Source: CAJCIT01 sp963771305 | GTDB taxonomy: Bacteria > Acidobacteriota > Terriglobia > Bryobacterales > Bryobacteraceae | DNA: 64,000 bases | Direction: 5' to 3' | NCBI GenBank assembly: GCA_963771305.1 | Contig: CAVYTS010000014.1 | Coordinates: 62,001-126,000 of the forward strand | Shown here: positions 1 to 8,745 of the stretch, piece after piece | Layout of the letters: each line of letters opens with the position of its first letter | Position numbering within the stretch: the first letter of the stretch is position 1 | Notes under the pieces: model-generated | Told to the model about the DNA's origin: nothing | What the model saw: only the letters and a program-made list of their open reading frames with translations | Database searches by the model: none | Translations under genes and position numbers: made by a program

Positions 1-104
1 GCTCACATCGACGCAGGGTAATCCTTGCGTCAGAGTCAATGTCCTGACTACGTTCTCATTGGCCGGTTTTCAGGTGACCACCATTGGCCGCTTTTGGGTG
101 ACCG
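1..104. mobile_element. End of an IS21-like element (terminal repeats)
   Basis: Two near-identical repeats, GGCCGGTTTTCAGGTGACC at about 61-79 and GGCCGCTTTTGGGTGACC at about 87-104, lie head to tail. Multiple short direct repeats of this type are typical of IS21-family ends. The repeats form the junction that truncates the adjacent vapC gene. The transposase genes would lie to the left, outside the window. Family assignment rests on the repeat pattern only. Confidence 0.45.
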
Positions 105-340
105 CCGAGGATACGACCGGCAAACCATTCCTTCACTTCCAGCTCAAGCCATTGTTCCAGTTCGGTGCGTCTTTTCCCGGCATCGAGCAGTTCACAGCCT
201 TTCCGCAGCTCTCCTAGGGTGATGACACTGATGAACACCAAATTCGCATCAACCGAATCCAACCATTGAGTCACGCGCGGCTCAGGACGAAGATTACGAA
301 ATTCGGAAGGAATGTTTGTATCGAGGAGGAAGCCGCTCAC
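56..340 (-). pseudogene. VapC/FitB-like PIN-domain toxin, C-terminus lost
   Basis: The protein begins MSGFLLDTNIPSEF, with the first acidic residue of a PIN nuclease (LLDTN) and a second acidic residue in ITLGELRKG. About 78 residues are PIN-like, ending near EWFAGRIL. The remaining residues are read from IS-end DNA, so the last acidic positions of the roughly 135-residue fold are missing. It overlaps the upstream antitoxin gene by 4 bp, the usual layout of a VapBC operon. PIN toxins cleave RNA; without the C-terminal catalytic residues this copy is probably inactive. Confidence 0.75.
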
Positions 341-591
341 AGGTTAACCGGACGACCCGAGGAAGGATTGCGGCTGAAATCAATATCAACGCCCCGCAAC
401 GTAGCGAACAGCTCAGAGAGCCGTTTTTTCTTTTGCATCGGTAGCGCGTGTAGTGACTGTACATGAGCGTTCGCAGCGATTTCCTTGCGAACCAAGTTCC
501 GAACATAGTCCGCCACGTCAAGCCCTTCGGCCTGCGCCTGAGCGAGCAGGCCAGCTTCGATATCGGGAGGCAATTCAATTGTGACGGTCAT
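337..591 (-). CDS. VapB/FitA-like antitoxin
   Basis: An 84-residue protein starting MTVTIELPPDIEAGLLAQAQ, chosen over an upstream start at 645 because the family begins with a short beta strand followed by 'pdi.a.l...A...g'. The N-terminal half looks like a ribbon-helix-helix DNA-binding domain (ADYVRNLVRKE) and the C-terminal tail would bind the toxin. It precedes vapC with a 4-bp overlap. Antitoxins of this kind neutralise the PIN toxin and repress their own promoter. Since the partner is truncated, the gene is probably an orphan. Confidence 0.65.
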   Translation of the reverse strand: MTVTIELPPDIEAGLLAQAQAEGLDVADYVRNLVRKEIAANAHVQSLHALPMQKKKRLSELFATLRGVDIDFSRNPSSGRPVNL

Positions 592-996
592 GACGAGCTC
601 CTCTTTGATTATCCCAGGATCGGAAGGCGGCGGCCATGTTTCCATGGCCTCGAGTCCCGGCGTCCAGCGCGCCGCTCGGGTTGCATCCCTGCATTGCCCT
701 ATCCTCAGGCTGGTCCGCGATCATCTTAAACCCACCAGCCACGGCAGGAAAGCGTTAATTCCCAGGGGATATAGAAGGGGACGGAGGATCCTTTTACGCG
801 CGTTTTGCGCGTGCTCCGTTTAGCGTCGCGCGAAGACGCAGGGCGAAAGACGCCGTTATCTCTATCGCCAGAACGAGGTGCCGGAAACGCGATGTTCTTT
901 GTTTCCATTTGACCGTACGATTCTCAAGCTGGACGTCGCGTACCAAACTGAAGTCCACAGCGCGTTTACTTCTCGTGACTCGAATCGGCGAATAAC
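592..996. other. Intergenic remnant DNA, no gene recognised
   Basis: Between the antitoxin and the IS at 997 there is no convincing gene. A GC-rich hairpin (ACGCGC GTTTT GCGCGT, about 794-810) is present but no T-run follows it. A minus-strand open frame ending near 794 continues into the IS and matches nothing I recognise. Confidence 0.4.
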
Positions 997-2187
997 TGTG
1001 GTCCGCAATAATCCGGAACGTATTGAAAAAGCGAGCTTGAAGCTGTGAGAAAATTTCCGAGTGCCAAGCATAAAGAAGCAACTGGGCAAGCTGGCGAAGG
1101 CGTTGAAGATCGTAGCTGCAGACGGATCTGCTTTCAGTTTGAGACTCTTTCGTAGTCGTGCGGCGCTTGCCGCCGAGAATGTCTTTCTTCGTAGGCAACT
1201 GGCTCTGTTCCAAGAGCACGAGCAGAAAGCCCAGCGGACCACAGCGGCTGATCGCTTCACGTTGAGCACGTCGGCGCGCTTCTTTGACTGGCGCGAGGCT
1301 TTGATGATCGTCAAGCCGGCCACCTTGATCGGCTGGCATCGGAACGCTTTTCGGCGGTTTTGGCGATGGAAGTCGCGACCGGTAGGCAGGCCTCCGTTAT
1401 CGGGCAGCTTGAGAGAGGTGATTCGCCAGATGGCCGCCGAGAATCCCAACTGGGGCGAAAAGCGGATTGCCGACGAATTGCTGCTCAAACTGGGTCTACG
1501 CGTTTCACCGCGCACAGTGGCTAAATATTTGAAACGACAGCCGGGGCCACGAGGATCCAAGGATCAGCGCTGGTCCACTTTCATGCGGAACCAGGCGCAA
1601 GCGATCGTAGCCTGCGATTTCTTTGTGTCAGTTACCGTGAATTTGCAAGTCCTTTATGTTTTCGTGGTGATGGAAATCGGATCGCGGCGTCTCCTCCACT
1701 TTAATGTCAGCGATCATCCCGCGGCAGAGTGGACCGTCCAGCAGTTGCGCGAGACCTTGCCCGGTGATCACCCGTATGGCTTGGTTCATGATCGGCACAG
1801 CAGCTTTTCGGCTGAACTCGACAAACAAGTGGAAACCTTCGGCGTCAAAGTCATCCGAACTCCGGTGCGGACGCCGACGGCGAATGCTTATTGCGAACGC
1901 TTGATCGGAAGTATAAGACGGGAATGCTTAGATTACGTGATCCCTATCAACGAATGGCACTTGCGACGAATCCTTCGAGAGTGGATGACGCATTATAACG
2001 GCGGACGGCCGCATCGAGCGCTCGGCCCCGGAATACCGGATCGGCCCAACAAGATTTCGCTTGTTATTGGCCGCCGTCACGAGATTCCTGACGGTGTCCG
2101 ACTCGCCTCGAAGTCGATTCTCGCCGGCCTTCATCACGAGTATCAATGGGAGCAGAGGGCTGCCTGAGCAAGTTTTTGCGGACCACA
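997..2187 (+). mobile_element. Insertion sequence, integrase-core type (copy 1)
   Basis: The ends are TGTGGTCCGCAATAATCC at the left and the inverse TGTGGTCCGCAAAAACTT at the right. They enclose a single transposase gene; the element is about 1191 bp. A second copy with the same ends lies at 33543-34710. I see no convincing target duplication. The right end abuts the C-terminal part of rsgA, so insertion, or a deletion next to the IS, removed most of that gene. Confidence 0.75.
1061..2167 (+). CDS. DDE integrase-core transposase
   Basis: 368 residues from a GTG start. The N-terminal third is a helical DNA-binding region (LAAENVFLRRQLALFQE; then ENPNWGEKRIADELL). The catalytic rve domain shows D in VACDFF, D in LVHDRH and E in YCERLIGSIRRECLDY, a plausible DDE triad. 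Compared with the copy at 33607 it lacks one codon just before LVHDR but keeps an intact frame; the other copy is frameshifted. It is similar in type to the transposases at 5341, 13382, 38052 and in 41669-42535, but a distinct subfamily. Confidence 0.85.
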   Translation: MPSIKKQLGKLAKALKIVAADGSAFSLRLFRSRAALAAENVFLRRQLALFQEHEQKAQRTTAADRFTLSTSARFFDWREALMIVKPATLIGWHRNAFRRFWRWKSRPVGRPPLSGSLREVIRQMAAENPNWGEKRIADELLLKLGLRVSPRTVAKYLKRQPGPRGSKDQRWSTFMRNQAQAIVACDFFVSVTVNLQVLYVFVVMEIGSRRLLHFNVSDHPAAEWTVQQLRETLPGDHPYGLVHDRHSSFSAELDKQVETFGVKVIRTPVRTPTANAYCERLIGSIRRECLDYVIPINEWHLRRILREWMTHYNGGRPHRALGPGIPDRPNKISLVIGRRHEIPDGVRLASKSILAGLHHEYQWEQRAA

Positions 2188-2410
2188 CCGGTTTCACGAC
2201 TGCGCGCACGCGGGCGAGCCAGGCTGTGCGGTGTCCGCGGCGCTCAAAACCGGCGAACTCGAACCGGCGCGGTGGACAAGCTACCAGAAGTTGCTGGCCG
2301 AAGCCCGCTACCATCAGCGCTCCGTGGATCAGCATTCGGCTGCTGAAACGAAGCGCAAATGGAAAAGGATACATGAGGCCATTCGGCATCATCCCAAGTA
2401 CAACCGGTGA
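2188..2410 (+). pseudogene. rsgA: rsgA C-terminal fragment (ribosome small subunit-dependent GTPase)
   Basis: In one frame the DNA right after the IS end reads FHDCAHAGEPGCAV, followed by about 55 more residues to a TGA at 2408-2410. The H-x-x-x-E-P-G-C-A-V segment belongs to the zinc-binding motif of RsgA, and the tail (SYQKLLAEARY, KRKWKRIHEAIRHH) fits the RsgA C-terminus. The GTPase and OB-fold domains are absent upstream, where the IS lies. RsgA helps mature the 30S subunit, so a second intact copy would be expected elsewhere unless the loss is tolerated. Confidence 0.75.
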
Positions 2411-2623
2411 GTCACGCAGACACCTAGCTAAGCTAGGAAACGCCGAAGGAGAACAATCATCGGCGCAGTGTAGAGCAAAGTCGTCAGGTTGCACTCCAAA
2501 GCACGCCCTGCTTCACTTCCGATGCTGGATATCGTTCTGTTCGGAGTGGGCCTGCGTAAACCTGCAAGCGCCGGCAGCCGACTGGCCGAGTAGCCCCGGG
2601 GACTTTCACCCCGAGGCCCTCAC

Positions 2624-2659
2624 AGATCCGGACGTGAACCTCTCGATTCATCCGGCTCG
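2624..2659 (-). ncRNA. Group II intron domain V hairpin
   Basis: On the minus strand AGCCGGATGAA pairs with TTCACGTCCGGATCT to give the 34-nt hairpin expected for the catalytic domain V. It lies about 35 nt before the intron 3' end, with a GGGG-TGAAAG-TCCCC domain VI-like stem between. The same element recurs at about 8500-8535 in copy 2. Confidence 0.6.
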
Positions 2660-2869
2660 TGCCACCACTTGAAGGCTGCCGCCTTCCGCCAAGACCTGTC
2701 GGTTCCTCCCGTTGCCGGTTGACCGATCAATCCCTGACGCCGGTGACCTGCCCCCTTCGCTCCACGAGCATTACCCCGCTTCGCCGCTGTCGGGTCGGAG
2801 GTGGCGCGCTTGCGCGCTGGCCACCGTCCGCCGCTCAAACTGTACGTGCAGTTTTCCCGCATACAGCTT

Positions 2870-4177
2870 TCACGAAGACTCACGCTTCCGAGATGCAATC
2901 GAAGGGATCAACTGAATCAAGTTCACCAGCCCGTACTCGCCGTACAGCTTGGTTTCCGGCAACTGTCGCCAGCCACCGTTCCGCCACCGCTTGAATCGAT
3001 GCGACCGAATGCGCCGCACAATCCAGCCGTCGAGCCGGTGGAAGAGCTTTCGGACATGGGCTCGCTTGTAGTGATGGCCCCATCCCCGCAACACGGGATT
3101 CAGTTCCTCAATCAACTCCTTGGTCTTGAGCGGCACGCGTCGCCTGGTAAGCGCGCGTACCTGATCCATGAAATGGCGGATCGATTTCTCCCGGGGGATA
3201 TGCGTACAACGCCCCCGATTGGGCACCACTGCGGATCTTGCCCGGCGGCAACCGAAGCTGCCCTTGCCGCGCTTGATCTTGTACCCAAGAAACTCGAATC
3301 CTTGCCGGACATGCACGATCCGCGTCTTCTGCGGATGCAATTGCACGCCCAGCTCGTTCAGAATCCGAAGCGCCGCGGCCACTGCCGCCCGCGCCTCTGC
3401 TGCCGACTCGCAGGTCACTACCCAGTCGTCGGCGTACCTCGTAAGCTGATATCCCTTGCGCCGCATCTCCTGATCGAACGGCGTCAGAAGTATGTTACTG
3501 AGCAAGGGTGAAACCACCCCGCCTTGCGGAGTCCCGCGCTCGGTTGGAAAGAGCCGCCCTTTGCCATAGCTTCCCGCCTTGAGCATCGCCTCAATCAGGC
3601 GCAGCACCCGGCCGTCCGCTATTCTCTGGGCCACCAGCGTTAGCAGTTTCGCATGATCCACCGACCCGAAAAAGTCCTTCAAATCGGCGTCCACGATCCA
3701 CTCCCGTCCGCTCTGAATCTCCTTCCAAACTTTGCGCATGGCATCCTTCGTCGATCGCCCTCGCCGATATCCGAAGTTGGCTTCATCGAATACCGGCTCG
3801 AAGATCGGTTCCAACCGATTGAGCAACGCCTGCTGGCATACCCGGTCATAAATCGTCGGGATTCCCAACGTGCGAAACTCGCCCGGCTTTCCCGCCTTCG
3901 GGATCTGTACCTGCCGCACCGGTTGAGGCCGATAGACATCCTCCTTCAGTTCGCTCTGCAACCGATCCAACTGCTGATCCAGTTGCGCGGCGAATCCTTC
4001 CAGACTCTGCCCGTCCACACCTCCACTGCCCCGGTTGGCCTTTACCATCTCCCAGGCCATCTCCAAGTTCTTCCGCTGATACACCTTGTCAATTAATGAA
4101 TGGACCTTCCTTGCACCCGTCGGGTTGATCCAGTCCACCAGTCTCCTCGGACGAGAATGTACGGGTATTTCACTCAT
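2870..4177 (-). CDS. ltrA: Group II intron reverse transcriptase/maturase
   Basis: 435 residues. RT fingers/palm motifs are in order: FRTLGIPTIYDRVCQQAL (about 101), FGYRRGRSTKDA (135), ADLKDFFGSVDH (164), GTPQGGVVSPLLSNIL (215) and the catalytic YADD (248-251). The maturase X domain (ELNPVLRGWGHHYKRAH) follows; there is no HNH endonuclease domain. Residues about 306-328 are out of family register. Compared with copy 2, this copy has one extra base near 3198 and one missing base near 3266, which restore each other's frame. It may still be functional, but that loop is scrambled. The protein splices and mobilises its intron RNA. Confidence 0.85.
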   Translation of the reverse strand: MSEIPVHSRPRRLVDWINPTGARKVHSLIDKVYQRKNLEMAWEMVKANRGSGGVDGQSLEGFAAQLDQQLDRLQSELKEDVYRPQPVRQVQIPKAGKPGEFRTLGIPTIYDRVCQQALLNRLEPIFEPVFDEANFGYRRGRSTKDAMRKVWKEIQSGREWIVDADLKDFFGSVDHAKLLTLVAQRIADGRVLRLIEAMLKAGSYGKGRLFPTERGTPQGGVVSPLLSNILLTPFDQEMRRKGYQLTRYADDWVVTCESAAEARAAVAAALRILNELGVQLHPQKTRIVHVRQGFEFLGYKIKRGKGSFGCRRARSAVVPNRGRCTHIPREKSIRHFMDQVRALTRRRVPLKTKELIEELNPVLRGWGHHYKRAHVRKLFHRLDGWIVRRIRSHRFKRWRNGGWRQLPETKLYGEYGLVNLIQLIPSIASRKRESS

Positions 4178-5210
4178 GGAACTGATCCACCTCCCCGCCC
4201 TTGCTCATCTGGTTTTCTCTCTCTTCCCAACCGCCTTCGCCGGCTGCCTTCCCCGGCCCACTTCCGCCGCCGGTTGCCCGGTCACGCGGCTTTCACCGCG
4301 CTTGAGGTACTACACAGCCGTCCGTCTACTGACAGAGCGTCGCTCGCCACTTCGCTCTCGCTTATAGGTCTGCTTACTCCGGTGCCACCCGGAGACCCTG
4401 CCAGTCCTCCTGAGGTCACGCGTTGTTCTTCCGTACCGTGCCATCCGCAAACACCTTGGTGCGGTGGGTGAATGAGAACGCCTTCGCCTTCATAGTGCAG
4501 GCTCGACCTTGCCCCACCTTTGGCCGACCGGTTCATCTTCGGGGTAGCCCCCATCGATTACAGCCCGGTACTTCTCCTCATGCCCTTCGGATTCCACCTC
4601 GCGATGGACACCCTGCCCTCCGGAGAACTGCAGAGCGGTGGCTTCAGGTCCGCCTTGGCTGTGTCCGGCTTTCGCTTTCGTGCCCGTTTAGGCTTCTCCA
4701 TACCTTCCTCTCTTCTCCGGCCCGCGAGGCATTACCCCCGCGTTTGGATATGGCGCTCCTCATCCGAGCGCCAGAGGGACTTCAACCCTCCTGAGCAACG
4801 CGCTGCTCAGCGCACACTACGGAGCAGTCCGCCCCTGGCTGTCGCATCGGTACTTTCGGTCTCACGGTTCTTCCGCTTGCACCTTTTCCCTTACCATCGC
4901 CAACCAGGTTCTCAAGTTCCGTACGAAAGCCCGGATAAGAGTCGCGCCGCTTCGTACACCGGACACCGCATAGCCAGTAAGTAGGTATCCGCCATGCTTT
5001 TCCCGGAGCAAGGGAGCGCCTCGGTTTTGATGCCATCTTTATACTTTTCGATGCGTCATCAGCGATTCGTTTGCACTCGCCTCTCTCATCCACACTTGAC
5101 GTGATCAATTGCCACGCCTTTCGACCATAACGTTCACCACCGCGGCCCTTAGACCGTAGCAGCTTATGGCAGTTTGAAACCTCCCCCTACAGGGCGGCTT
5201 CGAGGGGTCC

Positions 5211-5307
5211 ACCCTCATCTTTTCGTACAGCATGACGCTATTCGCGTCTTCTTGACACAAGCACCCTCATCTCTCGTACAGCATGACGCTATTCGCGTTC
5301 TTGACAA
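5211..5307. repeat. Imperfect tandem duplication at the intron 5' end
   Basis: The segment ACCCTCATCT...CTTGACACAA (5211-5260) is repeated with small changes at 5263-5307. Copy 2 of the block carries it only once. The duplication disturbs the junction between the intron and the IS in copy 1. Confidence 0.65.
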
Positions 5308-5340
5308 ATCCTCCAAAATATTCTGATCGACCTGCAATCA

Positions 5341-6408
5341 TTGAGGTTGATCGACTTCCATTTGCTCTTCGTTTCTGCCGCGGAACAGCTGCTCACAGTG
5401 CTCGGCGTACTCATTTCGATGTTCAGGACCTCGGCCCACCTGCGGTTAGAGAATCTCGCCTTGCGGCAACAACTCGCCGTTTTAAATCGGTCGGCGCCAA
5501 GACGGCTGAAGCTAACGCCGGCCGACCGAATGTTCTGGGTCTGGCTACGGCGCGTGTGGGGCGACTGGAAATCGGTGCTGATGATTGTCAAGGCCGACAC
5601 AGTTGTCGCTTGGCAGCGTAAAGGCTTTCGCTTGTTTTGGACGTGGAAAATCCACCGGGGAAAGCCAGGTCGGCCCTGCGTGCCGCAAGAGGTTCGGAAT
5701 CTGATCCGGATGATGAGCCGCAACAACCCGCGCTGGGGTGCACCACGCATTCACGGCGAGTTGCTCAAACTGGGCATTGAGATCACCGAACCAACGGTAG
5801 CCAAATACATGGTTCGACTTGGGAAACCACCTTCACAGACTTGGCGGACGTTCCTTGAGAATCATGTGAAGAGCATCGTGTCCGTAGACTTCTTCACCGT
5901 GCCCACGATCCGGTTCCAATTTCTGTATGTTTTCCTAGTTCTTGCTCACGATCGACGGCGCATTCTGCACTTCGGCGTGACTGCTCATCCAACCGCGGAG
6001 TGGACGGCCCAACAACTTCGTGAAGCCTTTCCGTGGGACAGTGCGCCTCGGTATCTGCTGCGCGATCGTGACCAGATCTTCGGGAAGGAATTCGTCGATC
6101 AGGTGAAGGCGATGGGCATCAAACAGGTGCTATCGGCGCCGCGGTCTCCATGGCAAAGGGCGTACATCGAACGGCTGATTGGGTCGATTCGCCGCGAATG
6201 CCTGGATCATGTCATCGTCTTCGGCGAAGGCTCTCTGCATCGAACACTCACGGCCTATTTTGCTTATTTCCATAAGTGGCGAACTCACTTGTCGCTCGCC
6301 AAGGACGCCCCGCAATTCCGACGGATGCAGCCTTCCGCCGAAGGCAAGGTAATCGAGATTCGTGAAGTGGGCGGCCTGCACCATCATTACGAACGCCGCG
6401 CCGCCTAA
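5341..6408 (+). CDS. DDE integrase-core transposase, IS A copy 1
   Basis: 355 residues from TTG. The N-terminus is a coiled/helical segment (LRLENLALRQQLAVLN), then the HTH-like NNPRWGAPRIHGELL, then an rve core with D in VSVDFF, D in LLRDRDQIFG and E in YIERLIGSIRRECLDH. It is almost identical to 13382-14449. The start is chosen by comparison of the copies, because the upstream in-frame extension of copy 2 runs into the group II intron. No clear terminal inverted repeats were found; the shared tail runs to 6574. Confidence 0.8.
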   Translation: MRLIDFHLLFVSAAEQLLTVLGVLISMFRTSAHLRLENLALRQQLAVLNRSAPRRLKLTPADRMFWVWLRRVWGDWKSVLMIVKADTVVAWQRKGFRLFWTWKIHRGKPGRPCVPQEVRNLIRMMSRNNPRWGAPRIHGELLKLGIEITEPTVAKYMVRLGKPPSQTWRTFLENHVKSIVSVDFFTVPTIRFQFLYVFLVLAHDRRRILHFGVTAHPTAEWTAQQLREAFPWDSAPRYLLRDRDQIFGKEFVDQVKAMGIKQVLSAPRSPWQRAYIERLIGSIRRECLDHVIVFGEGSLHRTLTAYFAYFHKWRTHLSLAKDAPQFRRMQPSAEGKVIEIREVGGLHHHYERRAA

Positions 6409-6573
6409 GAACGCGATTCAAACACAACGGACAGAAATCTGAAAGAAGTCCGAGCCGCGTAGTGATACGCGGCTGCGTCAATTTTCCGGCCGCTGCGGAT
6501 TCCGACGTTTCTAATGACGGGTCGTTCGCATCTCGCTCCCTCGTTTGGCCGCGTGGTTCGGGTTTATTTGTAG

Positions 6574-7182
6574 GGCGCGCTTCCGTCGCTGAAGAATGCG
6601 GCTACGGAGTTGGTCGGCGCAATGCGGCCCGATGACGCCATCGCGATCTACTCCTTTAGTGAAAGCCTGGAGGAACTGCAGGAGTTCACAACGGATCGCG
6701 CGGCGGCACGGCGAGCAATAGCGCGCTTGCGCGCCCGGGGCCGGACGGCTCTGTTCGACGCGATCAGTCAACTGGCCCTTAATTTCGAAAGCCGGCCGAG
6801 AAAGAAAGCGATTGTCCTTTTCACCGACGGCAATGACAATGCCAGCGTGTTGAACTTGCAATCGGCGGCGATGCGTGCGAAGAAGGTCGGCGTTCCTATC
6901 TTCGCGATCGCGCAAGGGGATGCTCTGCATGAAAACAGCCTGCTAAAGCTTCTGACTGAAATGGCAAACTCGACCGGCGGGCAGATTTATCGGGCTAAGA
7001 ATTCTGAGGATATGAACCGAATTTTTGCGGCGATCGCGAAAGACCTACAAGATGCTTATCTGCTGGCGTACCGCCAGCCGGAAGCTCAGCCCGGAACTCC
7101 CTGGCGCGCGATTCAAGTGGTAGTTCAAACCGGTGAGAAGTCCATGAAGGTGAGGGCGCGAACCGGATATCAGCCGCAGTAG
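6574..7182 (+). pseudogene. VWFA-related protein, N-terminus lost
   Basis: About 200 residues of a von Willebrand factor A fold survive. They include MRPDDAIAIYSFSE, a conserved T in GRTALFDAI, the strand KKAIVLFTDGNDNAS and the C-terminal Y-R-T-GYQP ending typical of the acidobacterial VWFA-related family. The frame opens exactly at the end of the duplicated block, with an in-frame TAG at 6571 inside it. The signal peptide and the MIDAS DxSxS segment are therefore missing, which suggests a secreted protein broken by the insertion. Confidence 0.7.
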
Positions 7183-7278
7183 GGGGAACGCATCTGCGCC
7201 ATCGGTCTATAGGCGCCGTTAAGGAAAGTGGTCCGGCGCCGGGACTCCTTAAAGCGGGGTTCCTTTTCTCTGGGCAGA

Positions 7279-7307
7279 TTGACAAAGCTACTGGTTTCCC
7301 GTAGTAT
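7279..7307 (+). promoter_or_regulatory. Consensus-like sigma-70 promoter of the brnT/brnA-like operon
   Basis: TTGACA (7279-7284) and TAGTAT (7302-7307) are separated by exactly 17 bp. Transcription would start near 7314, at or beyond the annotated ATG (7309) and next to an in-frame TTG (7315). This suggests a leaderless message or a start at TTG. Confidence 0.55.
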
Positions 7308-7308
7308 C

Positions 7309-7593
7309 ATGGGATTGGAATTCGAATGGCACGACGCGAAAGCAGAGGCCAACCTCGACGCCCACGGCGTGAGCTTCGACTTGGCAAAGACGGTCTTCAA
7401 GGACCCGTTCGCCATCGAGCGCCTTGATGATCGGAGCGACTACGGCGAAGAGCGTTTTGTCATCGTCGGCATGGCGGAGGGTCACATTCCGCTGTTTGTA
7501 GCCTATACAGAACGCGGCGAGCGGATTCGCATTATTTCGGCGCGGAGGGCAACGCAATATGAGCAAGACGACTACTTCAGGCAGAACTCCTAA
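7309..7593 (+). CDS. brnT: BrnT-like ribonuclease toxin
   Basis: 94 residues: LEFEWHDAKAEANLDAHGVSF, then VFKDPFAIERLDDRSDYGEERF and RIRIISARRAT. These are the hallmarks of the BrnT family (F-x-W-D/H-x-x-K-x-x-x-N; HGVSF; ISAR). BrnT is a small RNase fold that stops translation until bound by its antitoxin. ATG 7309 is the listed start, but TTG 7315 would give the family-typical MEFEW beginning and agrees with the promoter position. It overlaps the downstream HTH gene by 35 bp. Confidence 0.85.
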   Translation: MGLEFEWHDAKAEANLDAHGVSFDLAKTVFKDPFAIERLDDRSDYGEERFVIVGMAEGHIPLFVAYTERGERIRIISARRATQYEQDDYFRQNS

Positions 7594-7891
7594 TCCACCC
7601 CGGGTGATAAGCGACGAGGCCATTGAGCGAGCCGCTCGCGCCGATCCTGACGCACAACCGCTGACCGAAGCAGACCTGAAAAGGATGAAACGAACACCCC
7701 AGGCGAGAATCATCCGCCGGGCGCTTGAACTGACTCAAGAAGAGTTCGCGGTCCGGTATCACATTCCTCTCGGGACGCTGCGCGATTGGGAGCAGGGTCG
7801 GGCAGAACCTGATCAGCCAACTCGTGCATACTTGACGCTCATTGCGCGAGATCCTGAGCATGTGAACAGGATGTTGAATCCCAAACACTAA
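7559..7891 (+). CDS. brnA: BrnA-type antitoxin with XRE-like HTH domain
   Basis: 110 residues. The N-terminal segment PNPPRVISDEAIERAARADPDAQ resembles the region BrnA antitoxins use to hold the toxin. The C-terminus is a helix-turn-helix: RRALELTQEEFAVRYHIPLGTLRDWEQGRAEPD. It follows brnT with a 35-bp overlap, so expression is co-translational. Together the pair should form an autorepressing toxin-antitoxin module, which appears intact. Confidence 0.8.
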   Translation: MSKTTTSGRTPNPPRVISDEAIERAARADPDAQPLTEADLKRMKRTPQARIIRRALELTQEEFAVRYHIPLGTLRDWEQGRAEPDQPTRAYLTLIARDPEHVNRMLNPKH

Positions 7892-7941
7892 TTGAACAGG
7901 TTGTCCCGCTTGGAACCGAACGGAACAATACCGCGCATAGC

Positions 7942-7979
7942 TGTGATCCGCAGAAACTTGGTCCGGTGGCTGGATCACA
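7942..7979. repeat. 38-bp dyad with IS-end sequence
   Basis: TGTGATCC...GGATCACA forms 8-bp perfect arms around CGCAGAAACTTGG-type sequence. The left arm, TGTGATCCGCAGAAAC, resembles the ends of the IS at 997 (TGTGGTCCGCAATAAT). A close relative lies at 37885-37921. Each dyad sits beside a transposase remnant, so I read it as an IS terminus. Confidence 0.45.
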
Positions 7980-8059
7980 GGCCTTAGTTGCACCTCCGCA
8001 AGCGCAGGGCGAAGGACGAACCACGCTGTGGTTCGCCAATATCATGTCTGTGCTTGGCC

Positions 8060-8465
8060 TCATGCTGCGATGCGTGTGTACCTGTGATGTAAGCCACCCA
8101 AGTAAGGAATCCTTGCAATCTTCCCTTGACCTGAGACAGCCCGCGGGATCGGGCAATCTTTTGCCAACGCCAAGTGCGTTCTTGATCGCTGGTAATAGTC
8201 AAAGTACGATGCGAGCGTTCGTTTGAGATGGCGGGCATTGAGAATTACGAAGTGGTTGAGACATTCACGGCGAATCGAGCCGATCAGCCGCTCCGCATAA
8301 GCATTCTGCCAAGGACTCGCGGGCGCTGTCAGCACTTCTTGAATTCCTAAGGCCTGCAATTGTAGGCGAACTGCAGTGCCGTAAACGCGGTCGTGGTCAC
8401 GAATCAGATATCTCGGCATGTCCCGGTAGGCACAAGCTTCGATCACCTGCTGTGCAATTGGCGGA
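8060..8465 (-). pseudogene. Integrase-core transposase, C-terminal part only
   Basis: From the intron boundary the frame reads ATPPIAQQVIEAC, then YLIRDHDRVYG (second catalytic D) and NAYAERLIGSIRRECLNH (catalytic E), ending GLHHRYTRIAA. The N-terminal half with the first Asp is absent: the group II intron starts at 8466 and the DNA beyond that intron is a different IS. The other half was therefore lost rather than merely displaced. Confidence 0.75.
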
Positions 8466-8745
8466 GTGGCCCCGGGGACTTTCACCCCGAGGCCCTCACA
8501 GATCCGGACGTGAACCTCTCGATTCATCCGGCTCGTGCCACCACTTGAAGGCTGCCGCCTTCCGCCAAGACCTGTCGGTTCCTCCCGTTGCCGGTTGACC
8601 GATCAATCCCTGACGCCGGTGACCTGCCCCCTTCGCTCCACGAGCATTACCCCGCTTCGCCGCTGTCGGGTCGGAGGTGGCGCGCTTGCGCGCTAGCCAC
8701 CGTCCGCCGCTCAAACTGTACATGCAGTTTTCCCGCATACAGCTT

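Larger units (their letters stand above)
2590..5258 (-). mobile_element. Group II intron (copy 1), minus strand
   Basis: A reverse transcriptase ORF is embedded in about 1 kb of conserved noncoding RNA on its 5' side (4178-5258) and 280 bp on its 3' side. The 3' end reads CCCCGGGGCTAC, ending in AC as group II introns do. A domain V-like hairpin lies at 2624-2659. The 5' boundary is uncertain: GTGTCAAGAAG at 5258 is the best candidate, but it is not the canonical GTGYG. Confidence 0.75.
2590..6574. repeat. Duplicated block, copy 1 (group II intron + IS + tail)
   Basis: The sequence from the intron 3' end (GT-GCCCC boundary near 2590) through the intron, the transposase at 5341 and a 165-bp tail ending TTTATTTGTAGG matches 8466-14615, apart from a 2.2-kb insertion in that second copy. 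Left flanks differ (rsgA region here, an IS transposase there); right flanks diverge at 6575 and 14616. The intron and IS therefore moved or duplicated as one unit. Confidence 0.8.

Noticed and set aside
2423..2437. Terminator after rsgA
   Set aside because: CCTAGC-TAA-GCTAGG is a perfect short hairpin but no T-run follows and the stem is only 6 bp.
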